A stretch of DNA of 64,000 nt from an uncultured Clostridia bacterium (GCA_947166945.1 CAMVGH010000003.1:16046-80045); one strand, 5' to 3'. Positions 26,120 to 35,510 are shown, counted from the stretch's first letter. Program-made: numbers and translations. Notes: generated by a model from the letters alone, not told the origin.

Positions 26120-27030
26120 AACACTTCAACCTCTTTTATTTCACCATAGCAGATTTGTCCTGCAAAATCGTCATCATAGATTAATCTTAGATGATCTATT
26201 GTAACTTTACAATAGACATAATCATTTTCCTCAAACAGACTTTTTATATCTACGGCTATTTCATTGATATTTCCCAAGTTAAATGCCACGCCGTCGAATA
26301 TTAACGCATAATTTCTGTTTGGGTCTACTATTCGAGTTGGCATTTGAACCGTATTATACGGAACTAGAATTTTTGTATCAACCGTTGGATTCGGATACAA
26401 TTTAAGGTCGCCTTGTACATCAATATACTCTGGAATTCCCGGAAAGCAATACAATACACCTTCTATTGTCACTTCACCCTCAAATTCAACCGATGACTTT
26501 AACAGCCACACCCCCTTTTTTATATTTCCTGCCTCATCAGAAAAATTCATAGCTTCAAAGACAGACTCTGTATTTGAAGCAACAAGTCCATTGCTGAGGA
26601 TGTCGCCCTTTTTTATCAGAAAATAATCTGTGCTTTCAGATTTGATCAAATTTTCATTGAACTCATAAGTTTCCCAGTCAAATAAATGGTCAGATGTGTC
26701 TGTACTCTCAAATAGAGGATACGCATATCTTACAAATGCAGTATCAAAACAAATTCTGTTATCATATGCTCCGATGGCATCACCTTTAAAGAGTGTTGTC
26801 CCATCGGGAGCTTGTATTTCATCTAAAGGAAATTTTTCGATTAATTCCTCTGAATTATTTGGCATTGCTATTTCAGAATCGGAATGGATGTGTTCATCAA
26901 GACTGGGGACAGTTGTGTTATCATTTGTGTTGACATTGCTTGTAGGGTGAGGGCTTTCGATTTCATTAGAGCAGCTTGAGAGTATTAGCAACGAAATAAG
27001 TAAAGGTAATAATTTTTTTATTGTATTCAT
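26116..27030 (-). CDS. Lipoprotein of the AT-rich block
   Basis: 304 residues from ATG 27030, which has AAGGAGGAG upstream. A longer frame to 27072 has no ribosome site. The lipobox is ILSSC. The mature part is acidic and beta-rich, without a recognised motif. It is downstream of the CHAP-like secreted protein on the same strand and could be its partner or immunity protein, which is inference from position. Confidence 0.75.
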   Translation of the reverse strand: MNTIKKLLPLLISLLILSSCSNEIESPHPTSNVNTNDNTTVPSLDEHIHSDSEIAMPNNSEELIEKFPLDEIQAPDGTTLFKGDAIGAYDNRICFDTAFVRYAYPLFESTDTSDHLFDWETYEFNENLIKSESTDYFLIKKGDILSNGLVASNTESVFEAMNFSDEAGNIKKGVWLLKSSVEFEGEVTIEGVLYCFPGIPEYIDVQGDLKLYPNPTVDTKILVPYNTVQMPTRIVDPNRNYALIFDGVAFNLGNINEIAVDIKSLFEENDYVYCKVTIDHLRLIYDDDFAGQICYGEIKEVEVL

Positions 27031-27117
27031 ATATATACTCCTCCTTGGTAGTCTTACAATCTCTACCCACATTCATTTAGAATGCAGGTAGATATATTAC
27101 TGTATTTTAAAGTTAAA

Positions 27118-27723
27118 TTACGAGACATAGTAGTAGAGGTAAGGAAAAGCAGTAGCAAAACTAGCCCAAGTATAAGTCTGATATCTTACTTTGCATGCGC
27201 CGCCGTAATTCGCATGATAAACTGTTATACCGTTGGAATTTGTACTTACTATCGCCAATGAATGAACATATCCATTGCTTGTATTAACCCGAATGTATGT
27301 ACCTGTTGATAAACCCTGCAAATAGCTTGCAACATTTGAACTTGTGAGACTTGTATTTTCCTCGGTTTTTGTTCCGGAGCTATAATGGTAGCCTTTAGCA
27401 AGATAAAATATGTATTTTGCAAAGGCAGCACACTGTGCCGAACTATCATATTTTATACAAGTACAGTTTGAGTACCATTTGCACCAATCATGACACGTAC
27501 ACGCACTCCCCGTTGATGAATAATATGAACCGTCAGGATAACTCGACAGGGGGAAGGATATGGTTGTAGATGTATACGGCATTGCGCTGTCTCCCAAACC
27601 ACTATCTGGAATATAGTTTTGAATTGATGCTGCTTCAGAAGATACAGCCGAGCATACAAGCATTGATATTGTAGCTATGATTGCAGGTATTTTTTTGATA
27701 AAAGATATTTTTTTGAATTTCAT
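27118..27723 (-). CDS. Secreted CHAP/NlpC-like cysteine hydrolase
   Basis: 201 residues. The signal peptide ends near SSEA. A cysteine-rich segment (CTCHDWCKWYSNCTC, about residues 75-89) precedes SSAQCAAFAKYIF, where Cys98 fits the nucleophile of CHAP or NlpC/P60 amidases. GYVHSLAIV with His154 and VYHANYGG near 169 complete the expected order. Such enzymes cut cell-wall peptides. AAAGGA precedes the ATG. It lies 120 bases downstream of the orphan agrD, much as a different secreted protein follows the intact agr locus, so it may be quorum-controlled or an exported effector. The catalytic call is by motif order. Confidence 0.6.
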   Translation of the reverse strand: MKFKKISFIKKIPAIIATISMLVCSAVSSEAASIQNYIPDSGLGDSAMPYTSTTISFPLSSYPDGSYYSSTGSACTCHDWCKWYSNCTCIKYDSSAQCAAFAKYIFYLAKGYHYSSGTKTEENTSLTSSNVASYLQGLSTGTYIRVNTSNGYVHSLAIVSTNSNGITVYHANYGGACKVRYQTYTWASFATAFPYLYYYVS

Positions 27724-27845
27724 AATAGATTATCCTTTCTGTAAATTAATTGTTTCGTGTTATTATTTTATCTTACTGATTATATAATCAGGCAACACTC
27801 CTTTCATATAAGCACAATTCTTTTCATTTTGTTGATAGTGCTAAT

Positions 27846-27995
27846 TTAATTTGTGTTATTTTTGCAAAGTAAGGCTTGCGGCTCTTTAGGCTGATAAGCA
27901 TCCCACCAAGAAGCTGCACCAGCCGCTTTTTTCGCAGTAACAAGTGCAACCTTTGCGACTGCCTTGAGGGTAGCCTCTTTCAGATTATCTTTCAT
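27846..27995 (-). CDS. agrD2: Orphan AgrD-like autoinducer precursor (second copy)
   Basis: 49 residues, nearly identical over the first 40 to the AgrD-like peptide at 35.4 kb: an amphipathic Lys/Ala leader, a core GAASWWDAY and the tail YQPKEPQ. The last nine residues differ (ALLCKNNTN). AGGAGG lies before the ATG. The usual Cys of the autoinducer ring is replaced by Ser, so a lactone rather than a thiolactone would be expected. The adjacent agrB copy is decayed, so processing would depend on the intact AgrB seven kilobases away. Confidence 0.75.
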   Translation of the reverse strand: MKDNLKEATLKAVAKVALVTAKKAAGAASWWDAYQPKEPQALLCKNNTN

Positions 27996-28135
27996 TGCTT
28001 TTTCCTCCTTTCCTTTATCTTCCCCAGTAACATTAGCACGGCTACAACCAGCAGGGTTAATGGTATCATTTGATAAATACTGTATTCTATCAATATAATA
28101 CTACGTCAATTTAACCCATAGTGTTATTAGGTTTA
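27992..28135 (-). pseudogene. Decayed C-terminal remnant of agrB
   Basis: The last 30 codons match the end of the intact AgrB (IYQMIPLTLL to GKIKERRKK) and end on the agrD2 start with the same ATGA overlap. Just upstream, TATTTGATAG of the intact gene reads TATTGATAG here, a one-base loss that creates stops, and recognisable similarity ends near 28135. About three quarters of the gene is missing. Confidence 0.75.
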
Positions 28136-28264
28136 TTCTCCGCAATCTTTTGCATTATATTGTTAACGAGTATATTAATGATGGTTTAGCGCATAATGCA
28201 GATCTGCTACGAACTAACAAAAATTTGTGGTAATCTAATCAATCTCTTTAATTGCATTATAATT

Positions 28265-28325
28265 TATTGTGTTATTTTTTTCAATAATTTTAGCACGAAC
28301 AGCATTTCCTACAACACCAACAGCA
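28265..28325 (-). repeat. Duplicated agr intergenic segment
   Basis: This segment (TTCAATAATTTTAGCACGAA on the plus strand and onward) matches 36115-36175 between the intact agrC and agrB genes with a few changes. With the agrB remnant and agrD2 it shows that this region is an internally deleted copy of the agr locus in the same orientation. Confidence 0.75.
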
Positions 28326-28400
28326 AAATCAGCCTTTTTCTCTTATGTTCAGTTAAATGATTTTCCAATCTTTTGTCCAAAATCAGCCTGCGTTATCAAT

Positions 28401-28568
28401 TTATTTACCTTTGTTGAGATTGTTTTTGCGATATGTCTTATTTGCAATTTCAGTATATTGATTATCTAAAGTGGCTTTTTTTCTTTTTATATCTTCAATA
28501 AATTGCTTTTCATCCTTTTTCGGTTTGATATTTTCAAATGCTATTCTCATTATATTTTGAATATTCAT
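28401..28568 (-). CDS. 55-residue basic protein at the end of the ABC operon
   Basis: The frame begins MNIQNIMRIAFENIKPKKDE and is Lys/Asn-rich and helical. A perfect AAGGAGA lies before the ATG, which is 10 bases after the lipoprotein gene, so it is the last gene of the ABC operon. No family recognised. Confidence 0.6.
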   Translation of the reverse strand: MNIQNIMRIAFENIKPKKDEKQFIEDIKRKKATLDNQYTEIANKTYRKNNLNKGK

Positions 28569-28578
28569 ATTTATCTCC

Positions 28579-29544
28579 TTATTTATTTAGTTTCATTTCG
28601 TACAGAATGCAGCTATCTTCTGCTGAAACAATGAAAATTTTACCCAACTGGTCAAAGCAGTAGAAATATAAGCAGTTAGCTTCAGGCAGTGCTTTGATGA
28701 TTATTGGTTTCAAATCCGTGAACCTTTCATCTGTATTGTTTTCGCTTTTTCTGTAAACATAGCCGTCATCGTCAATGTAATACAGTGTGCCTTTAAGCGC
28801 ACAGAATGAATTTGCACTTACATCTGTCATAACCGGCTCATAACTATCGTTAATATATCCGATATTGCTGTCAGACGCTACCTGTCGAAACCATATCCGT
28901 TCACCGTCAAATAGTATTTGAGAAACAGCTATATCGGGTGCAATAACGGTTGTTGTATCTGTCGAAAATTTGTAACATGACAGCAGTCTGCCGCTTGAAA
29001 TAAAATAGATAGCATCTCCTGAGAACACCGGATCGGTAATGTCAGAGAGCAATATACTTTCGGTTTTAGTGAACCTGTCATACCGCTTAACTGTCTTGTT
29101 TATATTATTGTAGAAGTACACGCTGTTTTCGCCTACCGCAAAATAATCAATGTGCTCATTAATAAATGTCTCGACGGAATAACTTACCGGCTGAACACCA
29201 AAGAAGTTGTATGTTTCATTTGACCGCTCATAGATCACATTTTCTGAAAAGTCAGTCGTATCAATTTCGGTAATTGCTGTCTTCGAGCCTTCGGTGAGGC
29301 AGTATATTTTATTGCTGCCTGCACAGACCTTGCTGATCCTGTCGGTATTGAATATGTTATGCAGTATTGCTGTTTCTTCTCCGGTATCAGTATTTATGAT
29401 GACTTTTCCTTCCGTAGATATAACATATTTACCCGCATCGGAAATTATCTGATCTGAACGGCTTGCGTCAAGCCCTTGCTCTGCCGAACAACCGCAGAGA
29501 ACGAGTGCAATGGTTATAATTAAGACAATTAACGGTTTTTTCAT
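28579..29544 (-). CDS. Lipoprotein with propeller-like repeats
   Basis: 321 residues. Lipobox LCGC after MKKPLIVLIITIALV. The mature part has repeated short strands with aromatic ends (KIYCLTEGSK, SVYFYNNINK, AIYFISSGR, TLYYIDDDG), the style of DUF5050-like beta-propellers. It overlaps the upstream permease gene by four bases. As the exported component of an ABC operon it may sense or present a ligand, but its substrate is unknown. Confidence 0.75.
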   Translation of the reverse strand: MKKPLIVLIITIALVLCGCSAEQGLDASRSDQIISDAGKYVISTEGKVIINTDTGEETAILHNIFNTDRISKVCAGSNKIYCLTEGSKTAITEIDTTDFSENVIYERSNETYNFFGVQPVSYSVETFINEHIDYFAVGENSVYFYNNINKTVKRYDRFTKTESILLSDITDPVFSGDAIYFISSGRLLSCYKFSTDTTTVIAPDIAVSQILFDGERIWFRQVASDSNIGYINDSYEPVMTDVSANSFCALKGTLYYIDDDGYVYRKSENNTDERFTDLKPIIIKALPEANCLYFYCFDQLGKIFIVSAEDSCILYEMKLNK

Positions 29545-30647
29545 TGGTCAGCTCCGATCTGCAGGTATCTTTTGTGCTGAACGGAAATGATAACAATTAT
29601 CGTCAGAATAATGATACTTACGACTGTCAGTATTTCAGAAGTTGTAAGCTCAGTGGTAACGGGAATTATCATCTCGCCGTCTGTTCCCATTGTGTGCCTG
29701 CTGTATGATGGTAGTATCATACCTGTTCCGGTCAGAAGTCCGCTCGGCAGCGGAAACAGATACTTTGTTTTTCCGGTAAAGAACCAGAATGGCAGCACTC
29801 CGGTCAGAATTCCGGTGAAAAATGTTATTACGGTATTTTTGCTGAACATAAATGCCAGTCCGCATATTGCGCCGAATTGACAAGCTCCGATAAGTCTTAC
29901 AGCAATTGTGAGTATCACTGCTTGAATGATCGTGATGTCCTTTCCGTAATCGGAAAACAGAGAAAGACTTCTTATCGGGTAATCGGCTCCGTGCAGACCA
30001 TTTCCGGCAGCATATCCGGCAAATTCCGAAATTCCAAACATCAGTGCAAGACAGGCACAGGCGCAAACACAAAGCACGGTTTTAGCGACAAAAAGTTTGT
30101 TCCTGCCGTAAGAAGTCGTAATAAGAATACTGTGCATTCCCGAAGATATGTCGTATTCGTAAATACTGACCGCAAAGAAAAGAACAGCTATAACGAGAAT
30201 GTAATCAATATCCTCCCGAAATAAGAATTTGCCCCAATTATCCGTACAAAGCATATACTTCGTATCGGGTGATTTTTTGATCTGGTGGTACTTGCTGTAA
30301 ATATCCTCAAGTTTACTTGCTTTTGCAGCCTCATCTGAATATACCGTTAAAGCCGTCAGATACTCACTGTCAGTTATTTTGTTATTTACAAGCTGTGTGT
30401 CCAGTTCGATTATTTTTTGCTGTGCGCTGTATGCCGACTGCAATTGCTGCTCGATAAATTCTTCGTTTTGGGAAGAATATTTTCCGTCTATGATGTTAGC
30501 GATCTCCTTATAAAATGACTGTACGGGAGACGGCATAAATCTGATCAAGGCTATCACAAATTGCAAAATAAGAAGTGAAATAAACACTGCGATTTTCGGT
30601 GTTGACAGCAGATCTTTTCTGATCTCGGCTTTTATTATTTCGTGCAT
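29541..30647 (-). CDS. ABC-2 type transporter permease
   Basis: 368 residues. One N-terminal membrane segment, a soluble loop of about 110 residues rich in Gln and Lys, and five further segments, the layout of ABC-2 permeases. The start overlaps the end of the second permease gene by 13 bases. Together with the ATPase and the sister permease it should form an exporter. Confidence 0.8.
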   Translation of the reverse strand: MHEIIKAEIRKDLLSTPKIAVFISLLILQFVIALIRFMPSPVQSFYKEIANIIDGKYSSQNEEFIEQQLQSAYSAQQKIIELDTQLVNNKITDSEYLTALTVYSDEAAKASKLEDIYSKYHQIKKSPDTKYMLCTDNWGKFLFREDIDYILVIAVLFFAVSIYEYDISSGMHSILITTSYGRNKLFVAKTVLCVCACACLALMFGISEFAGYAAGNGLHGADYPIRSLSLFSDYGKDITIIQAVILTIAVRLIGACQFGAICGLAFMFSKNTVITFFTGILTGVLPFWFFTGKTKYLFPLPSGLLTGTGMILPSYSRHTMGTDGEMIIPVTTELTTSEILTVVSIIILTIIVIISVQHKRYLQIGADQ

Positions 30648-31798
30648 TTTACTATTCGCCTCCTGTCCGTGATTATCATTATTGCCACCATTATAACGAT
30701 AATGACAGCACCTTCAATTGCCATAAAAACAGGTGAGAGAACAGCTCTGCCACCGAAATCGACAGCTCCGAATTCCCGCAGCAGGTCATTCGACAGTATC
30801 AGGTTTGCCGGAGAGAGCGAAAAATACTGACTGCTCACTATAAATATGATAATACACGCTCCCGAAGCTATATAGGAATACAGCGGCTTTCTGATAATAA
30901 CAGTTGCAAGAGCTGTAATAAATGCTGCGAGAAGTGCGCCGATCATTCTGAACATCAGCGTCAGCATCGCGCCACCGAGAATAATGACAGTAAACGGGGT
31001 ATTCACCATACTGCCGATACTGTAAAGCGGTGCGAAAGGGTTTGTCAACCCGTATTTTACTGCAAATCCCGCAATATCAACAGCGAAGAACAAAACACAA
31101 TCCGCAATTACAACAATAATGCAAGCGCCGATCTTTCGCAGTATAAGTCTGCTTCTGCCGAGAACAGTGGTGTTGTTGATGTCGATCATACCGCTGCTTT
31201 CCTCCGCCGAGAATATCAACGGAACACAGAGAAGAATTATGCAAAGCATCATAAGCGACGAAAACTCATAGTCGAAGAACGCCGCCCAGCCCATAGTGTC
31301 ATAAAATCCCGCAACTTGTCTGTTGTCATATATGTCAGCTATAAGTTCGTTCTTTGCAATTTCGTAGGTATTGTCGTATTTCGTATAGAACAAAATATTA
31401 TCGTGCGCCAAGTTTGTGATACTTTCCGCGAAGCTGGAATACTCAGCGTTCCGGCGCATTTCATTGTAGATATATCTCCTGTAAAGAATGTAGTCGCGGC
31501 TGAAATATCCGGTAATGTAGTTTTCATTGTATTCCATATCGAAATTATGGTTGAGAAAGTCATTTTCCATTGGAGCGAAACGAGCTGTAATCCTGTTCAC
31601 TTTTTCCTGCGTTATCAAGCCGGAGTATTCCTCCAAAAGCGTTTTATATGCACTATCCGCAAGCTCAGCGCCTTTGCCCGCAAACGCATAATTCAGCGTG
31701 TAATACTCGTTTATTTTGTATATGTCCGCGACCACACAAAGCAGAAGAGTGAGTATTACAGCGATATTCCGACAGCTTTTTCGTATCTCATATATCAT
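30635..31798 (-). CDS. ABC-2 type transporter permease
   Basis: 387 residues with the same plan as its neighbour: one membrane segment, an extracellular loop of about 140 residues (two NY-rich stretches), then five to six segments. It starts four bases after the ATPase gene. The two permeases are probably a heterodimer. The substrate is unknown. Location in the agr-bearing cargo block suggests export or defence against a peptide, by inference only. Confidence 0.8.
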   Translation of the reverse strand: MIYEIRKSCRNIAVILTLLLCVVADIYKINEYYTLNYAFAGKGAELADSAYKTLLEEYSGLITQEKVNRITARFAPMENDFLNHNFDMEYNENYITGYFSRDYILYRRYIYNEMRRNAEYSSFAESITNLAHDNILFYTKYDNTYEIAKNELIADIYDNRQVAGFYDTMGWAAFFDYEFSSLMMLCIILLCVPLIFSAEESSGMIDINNTTVLGRSRLILRKIGACIIVVIADCVLFFAVDIAGFAVKYGLTNPFAPLYSIGSMVNTPFTVIILGGAMLTLMFRMIGALLAAFITALATVIIRKPLYSYIASGACIIIFIVSSQYFSLSPANLILSNDLLREFGAVDFGGRAVLSPVFMAIEGAVIIVIMVAIMIITDRRRIVKCTK

Positions 31799-31802
31799 TG
31801 CA

Positions 31803-32672
31803 TTACCTCTGCTTCCGCATCATTGCGTAATAGATGAACACCTCGTCCATATTGGGAATTATATTCGTGTCATTGTCGCCGTTATTCGTCACATATCGGA
31901 GCGTGTAGCCGCTTCCGTTGTTCACAACGGAGCTGATATTTGCAGTTCTGCTCATAAATTCGTCATATTCCGAATAAGCGATCTCCTGTTCATTCACATG
32001 ACCTCTGATACTTTCGGTAAGCACATCGGGAGCCCCGGAAATTGCTACTCTGCCGTTGCTCAACAATATTATTTCGGACGCAATAGCCGTCAGATCTTCA
32101 ACGATGTGCGTTGAAAGAATAACGATCTTGTTTTCCGAAATGCCGGAGATAAGGTTTTTGAAATTCATACGCTCTATCGGGTCAAGTCCTGCCGTCGGCT
32201 CGTCAAATATCACAAGCTCAGGGTCATTCAGCAGTGCCTGACATATTCCGAGCCGCTGCCGCATACCACCGGAAAAGCCGCCTATCTTCTGATGTCTGTA
32301 CCGTGAGATGTTTGTTTTCTCGAAAAGCTCTTCCATGCGGTCAAGTACGGTATGCCTGTCCATGCCTTTCAGCGTGCCGATATAAAGAATAAGCTCCTGC
32401 GCCGTGAAATTTTTATAGAATTGCGGATATTGCGGAAGATATCCGATCTTATGAAAATATTCATCCTTGTACTTTCGGATATTCACACTGTCCGTGAGAA
32501 TATCACCCTTATAGTCCACGATCAGCTTCATCAGTATTTTTATCAGAGTAGTCTTTCCGACACCGTTCTGACCGAGAAGTCCGTATATTCCGTTGTGCAG
32601 CTCAATGTCTATATCCGACAAGACCGTATGTCCGTCATATCTTTTGCAAAGCCGCTTTATTTCAATATTCAT
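31803..32672 (-). CDS. ABC transporter ATP-binding protein
   Basis: 289 residues. Walker A GQNGVGKTT is near residue 35, signature FSGGMRQRLG near 135, Walker B LVIFDEPTAGLDP near 155, and a switch His in STHIVED near 190. The C-terminal 80 residues form the usual extra domain of ABC-2 exporters. It overlaps the upstream lipoprotein gene by four bases. It energises the pair of permeases encoded next. Confidence 0.95.
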   Translation of the reverse strand: MNIEIKRLCKRYDGHTVLSDIDIELHNGIYGLLGQNGVGKTTLIKILMKLIVDYKGDILTDSVNIRKYKDEYFHKIGYLPQYPQFYKNFTAQELILYIGTLKGMDRHTVLDRMEELFEKTNISRYRHQKIGGFSGGMRQRLGICQALLNDPELVIFDEPTAGLDPIERMNFKNLISGISENKIVILSTHIVEDLTAIASEIILLSNGRVAISGAPDVLTESIRGHVNEQEIAYSEYDEFMSRTANISSVVNNGSGYTLRYVTNNGDNDTNIIPNMDEVFIYYAMMRKQR

Positions 32673-34627
32673 TGTATAGATCTCACTCCGTTCGTATCTC
32701 TGAAATAAACTTTACCTTCGTTCGTAACGAATACCGAAACTACGAATTGAGAGCCTGTTTTCCATTCGCTCAGGAGTGTTCCTGTAGCAGTTTCATACAA
32801 CGTAACATTACTGTCTTTGACCGCAACCGTGTATTCGCCGTTGGCTGAAATATTGCAAAAGGTAGCCTCTTTGCCGGAAAGAAAGTCAAGCTCTGTTGTG
32901 GTATGATCATTGTGCAGTAATACTGCCTTCCCGCTGTCGAACTTGGGTCTTATAAGAAAACCCGCTTTTGTAGGTATAACTTTGCCTTCCATATTGCTTG
33001 TTCTGATAAAATTCACATCACCGCTCACGGTATCAACTACACCGATCGCATCTCCGCTTTCTCCGCTTTCGGCAATATTTCCGACAAATGCAATATACCT
33101 GTCATCTTCGGAGAATGCCGCCGCACCTATCATAGAAATATCCTGTGGAAAGGGGATTTCTTTGGTTGGAGTACTGCCCGAAATATCATATATTTTCATA
33201 ATGGCGTTCTCGCCGAATGATACGGTGGCTATGTGTTCTGTGCCCACAGCGGCATAGCTGCATTTATCAACGGCTATCGTATCTGCAAGTCGGAGATCTT
33301 CATCATACAGATAAACATTGTATGATTCCGGTTCGCCGGGATAGATGACCGCATTATATGGTTTTCCGGCAGCAACTCCGGAGAAGATCCTGCCGCTGTT
33401 CATCATCAGCTCAAATTGTGACAGACCGGACGCATTTTCGGTTTTCAGTATTTCTCCGGTCGGCGAAAGCAGTGCAAGTTCGGTATATCCTGCCGCTATC
33501 AGATTTCCGTTGCTTGTTTCGCCTATGCAGTCGCCGTTGTAGTATTCGCCGGAAGTGTTTGCAGATACCTCCTGCGGCTGTACGGCGGTGGTCGGCGGTG
33601 AAACCGCAGAGGTATTATGTTCTGCTACTGAAACCGACTGTGCTGTGATTTCCTCTATTGCTGTTGTCGTAGTTACTGCTGTTGTTTCGGCGGTGGCGAC
33701 AACAGAATTGTTATAGGAAATTGGATCTGCTCCAAACAAGTATGTGCTTGGTATTTCATAATTATCATTTGTCGGCGCAAGTATTGCCGTAACTACATCA
33801 CCGTCATTAGGTTCCGTATCAAAGACAGCGTCAACAACCGCGAGACCGCCTTTTTTCTCGCTTACAAGAATTGCATTGTTACCGCCGTTTACTGTTGTCG
33901 GAACACCGTTCACACTGAAAAATAGACTGCTTTCGGTCTCGATCTGTGTGCCGGAAATAACAGCGGTAATATGTTTCGGTTCAGTTTGTTCAAGAATTAT
34001 CATTCTTGTGTCGGTATCTTCTAATCTATACTTTTTCAGATTACTTTCATCGGCAGTAATAAACTTTGATGATCTTGCCAGTTTAGTTTTCGTGCTGCTC
34101 GTGCTGTCAGATGTAACTTTTATTGGCGCTGTTGTTACTATACGAAACGAGTTTCCGAAATGTTTGTTTACATTATTTATTCTCGTGTTCGGTTCCAAAA
34201 TACAGAGTGGGTGAAAATATGTATCACCGTTTCCGTAAACATCAAAGGCGGCACTAAAGTCAAAAGTTTCTTTTTCTTTCACAGAAATTATGTGCAGCAA
34301 TGAACGCTCGCCGTTTATTTCGCTTTCTACCGGAACACCTCCCGAAACTATCATAAATCCGACTTCAAGATCGGTTCCGATATTCTCTATCGAAAAGTCG
34401 ATATTAAGCGGCTCACCGTGATATTCAAGGTCATCAGTGCTGCTTTTTATATTCAGTATATAGTTTTGAATATTAGGTTCCCCCGTATCGCTTTCAAGCA
34501 TAGTATTAGGAATAGAGTTTTCAGTTTCAAATGTTATGCTTTCCGTAACCGTAGGCGAAACGCTGTTTTTGCAAGATGAGAGAAGAGTTATTGTAACGAT
34601 AAGCGAAATTATATGTCTGATCTTCAT
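32669..34627 (-). CDS. Large lipoprotein with beta-propeller-like C-terminus
   Basis: 652 residues. Lipobox LLSSC. A beta-rich N-terminal half (about 60-315) is followed by a Thr/Ala/Val linker (about 315-355). The C-terminal 290 residues have repeated strand units such as NLIAAGYTELALLSPTGEIL and RYIAFVGN, typical of WD/YVTN-like propellers. It is the first gene of the five- or six-gene ABC operon, all overlapping or nearly so. It may be the ligand-binding part on the outside of the cell. Function inferred from layout only. Confidence 0.75.
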   Translation of the reverse strand: MKIRHIISLIVTITLLSSCKNSVSPTVTESITFETENSIPNTMLESDTGEPNIQNYILNIKSSTDDLEYHGEPLNIDFSIENIGTDLEVGFMIVSGGVPVESEINGERSLLHIISVKEKETFDFSAAFDVYGNGDTYFHPLCILEPNTRINNVNKHFGNSFRIVTTAPIKVTSDSTSSTKTKLARSSKFITADESNLKKYRLEDTDTRMIILEQTEPKHITAVISGTQIETESSLFFSVNGVPTTVNGGNNAILVSEKKGGLAVVDAVFDTEPNDGDVVTAILAPTNDNYEIPSTYLFGADPISYNNSVVATAETTAVTTTTAIEEITAQSVSVAEHNTSAVSPPTTAVQPQEVSANTSGEYYNGDCIGETSNGNLIAAGYTELALLSPTGEILKTENASGLSQFELMMNSGRIFSGVAAGKPYNAVIYPGEPESYNVYLYDEDLRLADTIAVDKCSYAAVGTEHIATVSFGENAIMKIYDISGSTPTKEIPFPQDISMIGAAAFSEDDRYIAFVGNIAESGESGDAIGVVDTVSGDVNFIRTSNMEGKVIPTKAGFLIRPKFDSGKAVLLHNDHTTTELDFLSGKEATFCNISANGEYTVAVKDSNVTLYETATGTLLSEWKTGSQFVVSVFVTNEGKVYFRDTNGVRSIQ

Positions 34628-34715
34628 AATTACACTCCTTGTGTTTTTGAAATTTACTCTGTAATATAAACGATTCGAAGATTATTTTGTCACAATACTT
34701 TATTTCATATATTAT

Positions 34716-34753
34716 AAATGAGTCAATGAATTATTTCGTCCATTGACCCATTT
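34716..34753 (-). terminator. Terminator after the small secreted protein gene
   Basis: AAATGAGTCAATG pairs with CATTGACCCATTT (one mismatch) and leads on the minus strand into TTTATAATA. Confidence 0.6.
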
Positions 34754-34775
34754 ATTTTTACCTTCTAGCGGATAA

Positions 34776-35168
34776 TTAATAGCAGTTAGTAACTGCTGTA
34801 TAAGCACCGTAACCGGACTGACCAGTTCTTACTTCATGACTTCCCCAAAAGGATGATACCTCACCTATGTTGCCAAGTTCGCCTGTTGTCGCTTTAGAAT
34901 ATGTGCTATTATACTGTTCACAAGTACGGTGTGGGAAATATGAACTATTTCCTTGTACTCCCGATATAATCATATAAGCAGGTGTAGTAACAGTCGTTTC
35001 GGCGATTCCTCCAGCGCACCAACCTGTAAGCGTTCCTGTCATTGTTCCATAAGGCGTGCTTCGAGTAGTGGTGTCATATTTTGTTTCAGCACTTGCGGTA
35101 ACAGCCATTGATACAGCCATCACAGATGCAACAGCTATAGCGATAATCTTACTTTTTAACTTTTTCAT
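34776..35168 (-). CDS. Small secreted protein downstream of agrD
   Basis: 130 residues. A standard signal peptide ends VTASA. The mature 100 residues are rich in Thr, Gly, Ser and Tyr with three cysteines (GWCAGG, HRTCEQY and a final NCY) and a segment SHEVRTGQSGYGAYT. It resembles small secreted bacteriocin-like or surface peptides in style, but no family match is claimed. Its position directly after agrD suggests it may be a quorum-controlled product. The 190 bases before it hold CAGTTAA boxes (35265 and 35326) similar to AgrA/LytTR sites. Confidence 0.65.
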   Translation of the reverse strand: MKKLKSKIIAIAVASVMAVSMAVTASAETKYDTTTRSTPYGTMTGTLTGWCAGGIAETTVTTPAYMIISGVQGNSSYFPHRTCEQYNSTYSKATTGELGNIGEVSSFWGSHEVRTGQSGYGAYTAVTNCY

Positions 35169-35357
35169 AATAAAAATCCTTTCTGTTTTCTTAGCGTTTT
35201 TTAAACTGCTAGCAATCTCAAGATGAGATTTAAATTGTTTTAGGTTTGTCTGCGTACTTAATACAGTTAATCTAAATGTTGTCTTTAACGGATAAGTATC
35301 ATAGAACTTGCCTCTCGGTTTGAACCAGTTAAGCTATATAAAGTATTGCAAAAACTT

Positions 35358-35510
35358 TTAGCGTGGTTCTTCTTGCTTGTAGCTCATTATTTGTGGCTCT
35401 TTAGGCTGATATGCGTCCCACCAAGAAGCTGCACCGGCCGCTTTTTTTGCAGTAACAAGAGCAACCTTTGCGACTGTCTTTAGGGTAGCCTTTTTCAGAT
35501 TATCTTTCAT
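35358..35510 (-). CDS. agrD: AgrD-like autoinducer peptide precursor, Ser type
   Basis: 50 residues. The amphipathic leader is MKDNLKKATLKTVAKVALV, the core GAASWWDAY and the charged tail YQPKEPQ, as in clostridial cyclic-lactone autoinducer precursors. The ring residue is probably Ser29 instead of Cys, since the only candidate before the hydrophobic stretch is Ser. It overlaps agrB by four bases and has AGGAGG. AgrB should cut off the tail and close the ring. A near copy exists at 27.9 kb. Confidence 0.8.
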   Translation of the reverse strand: MKDNLKKATLKTVAKVALVTAKKAAGAASWWDAYQPKEPQIMSYKQEEPR

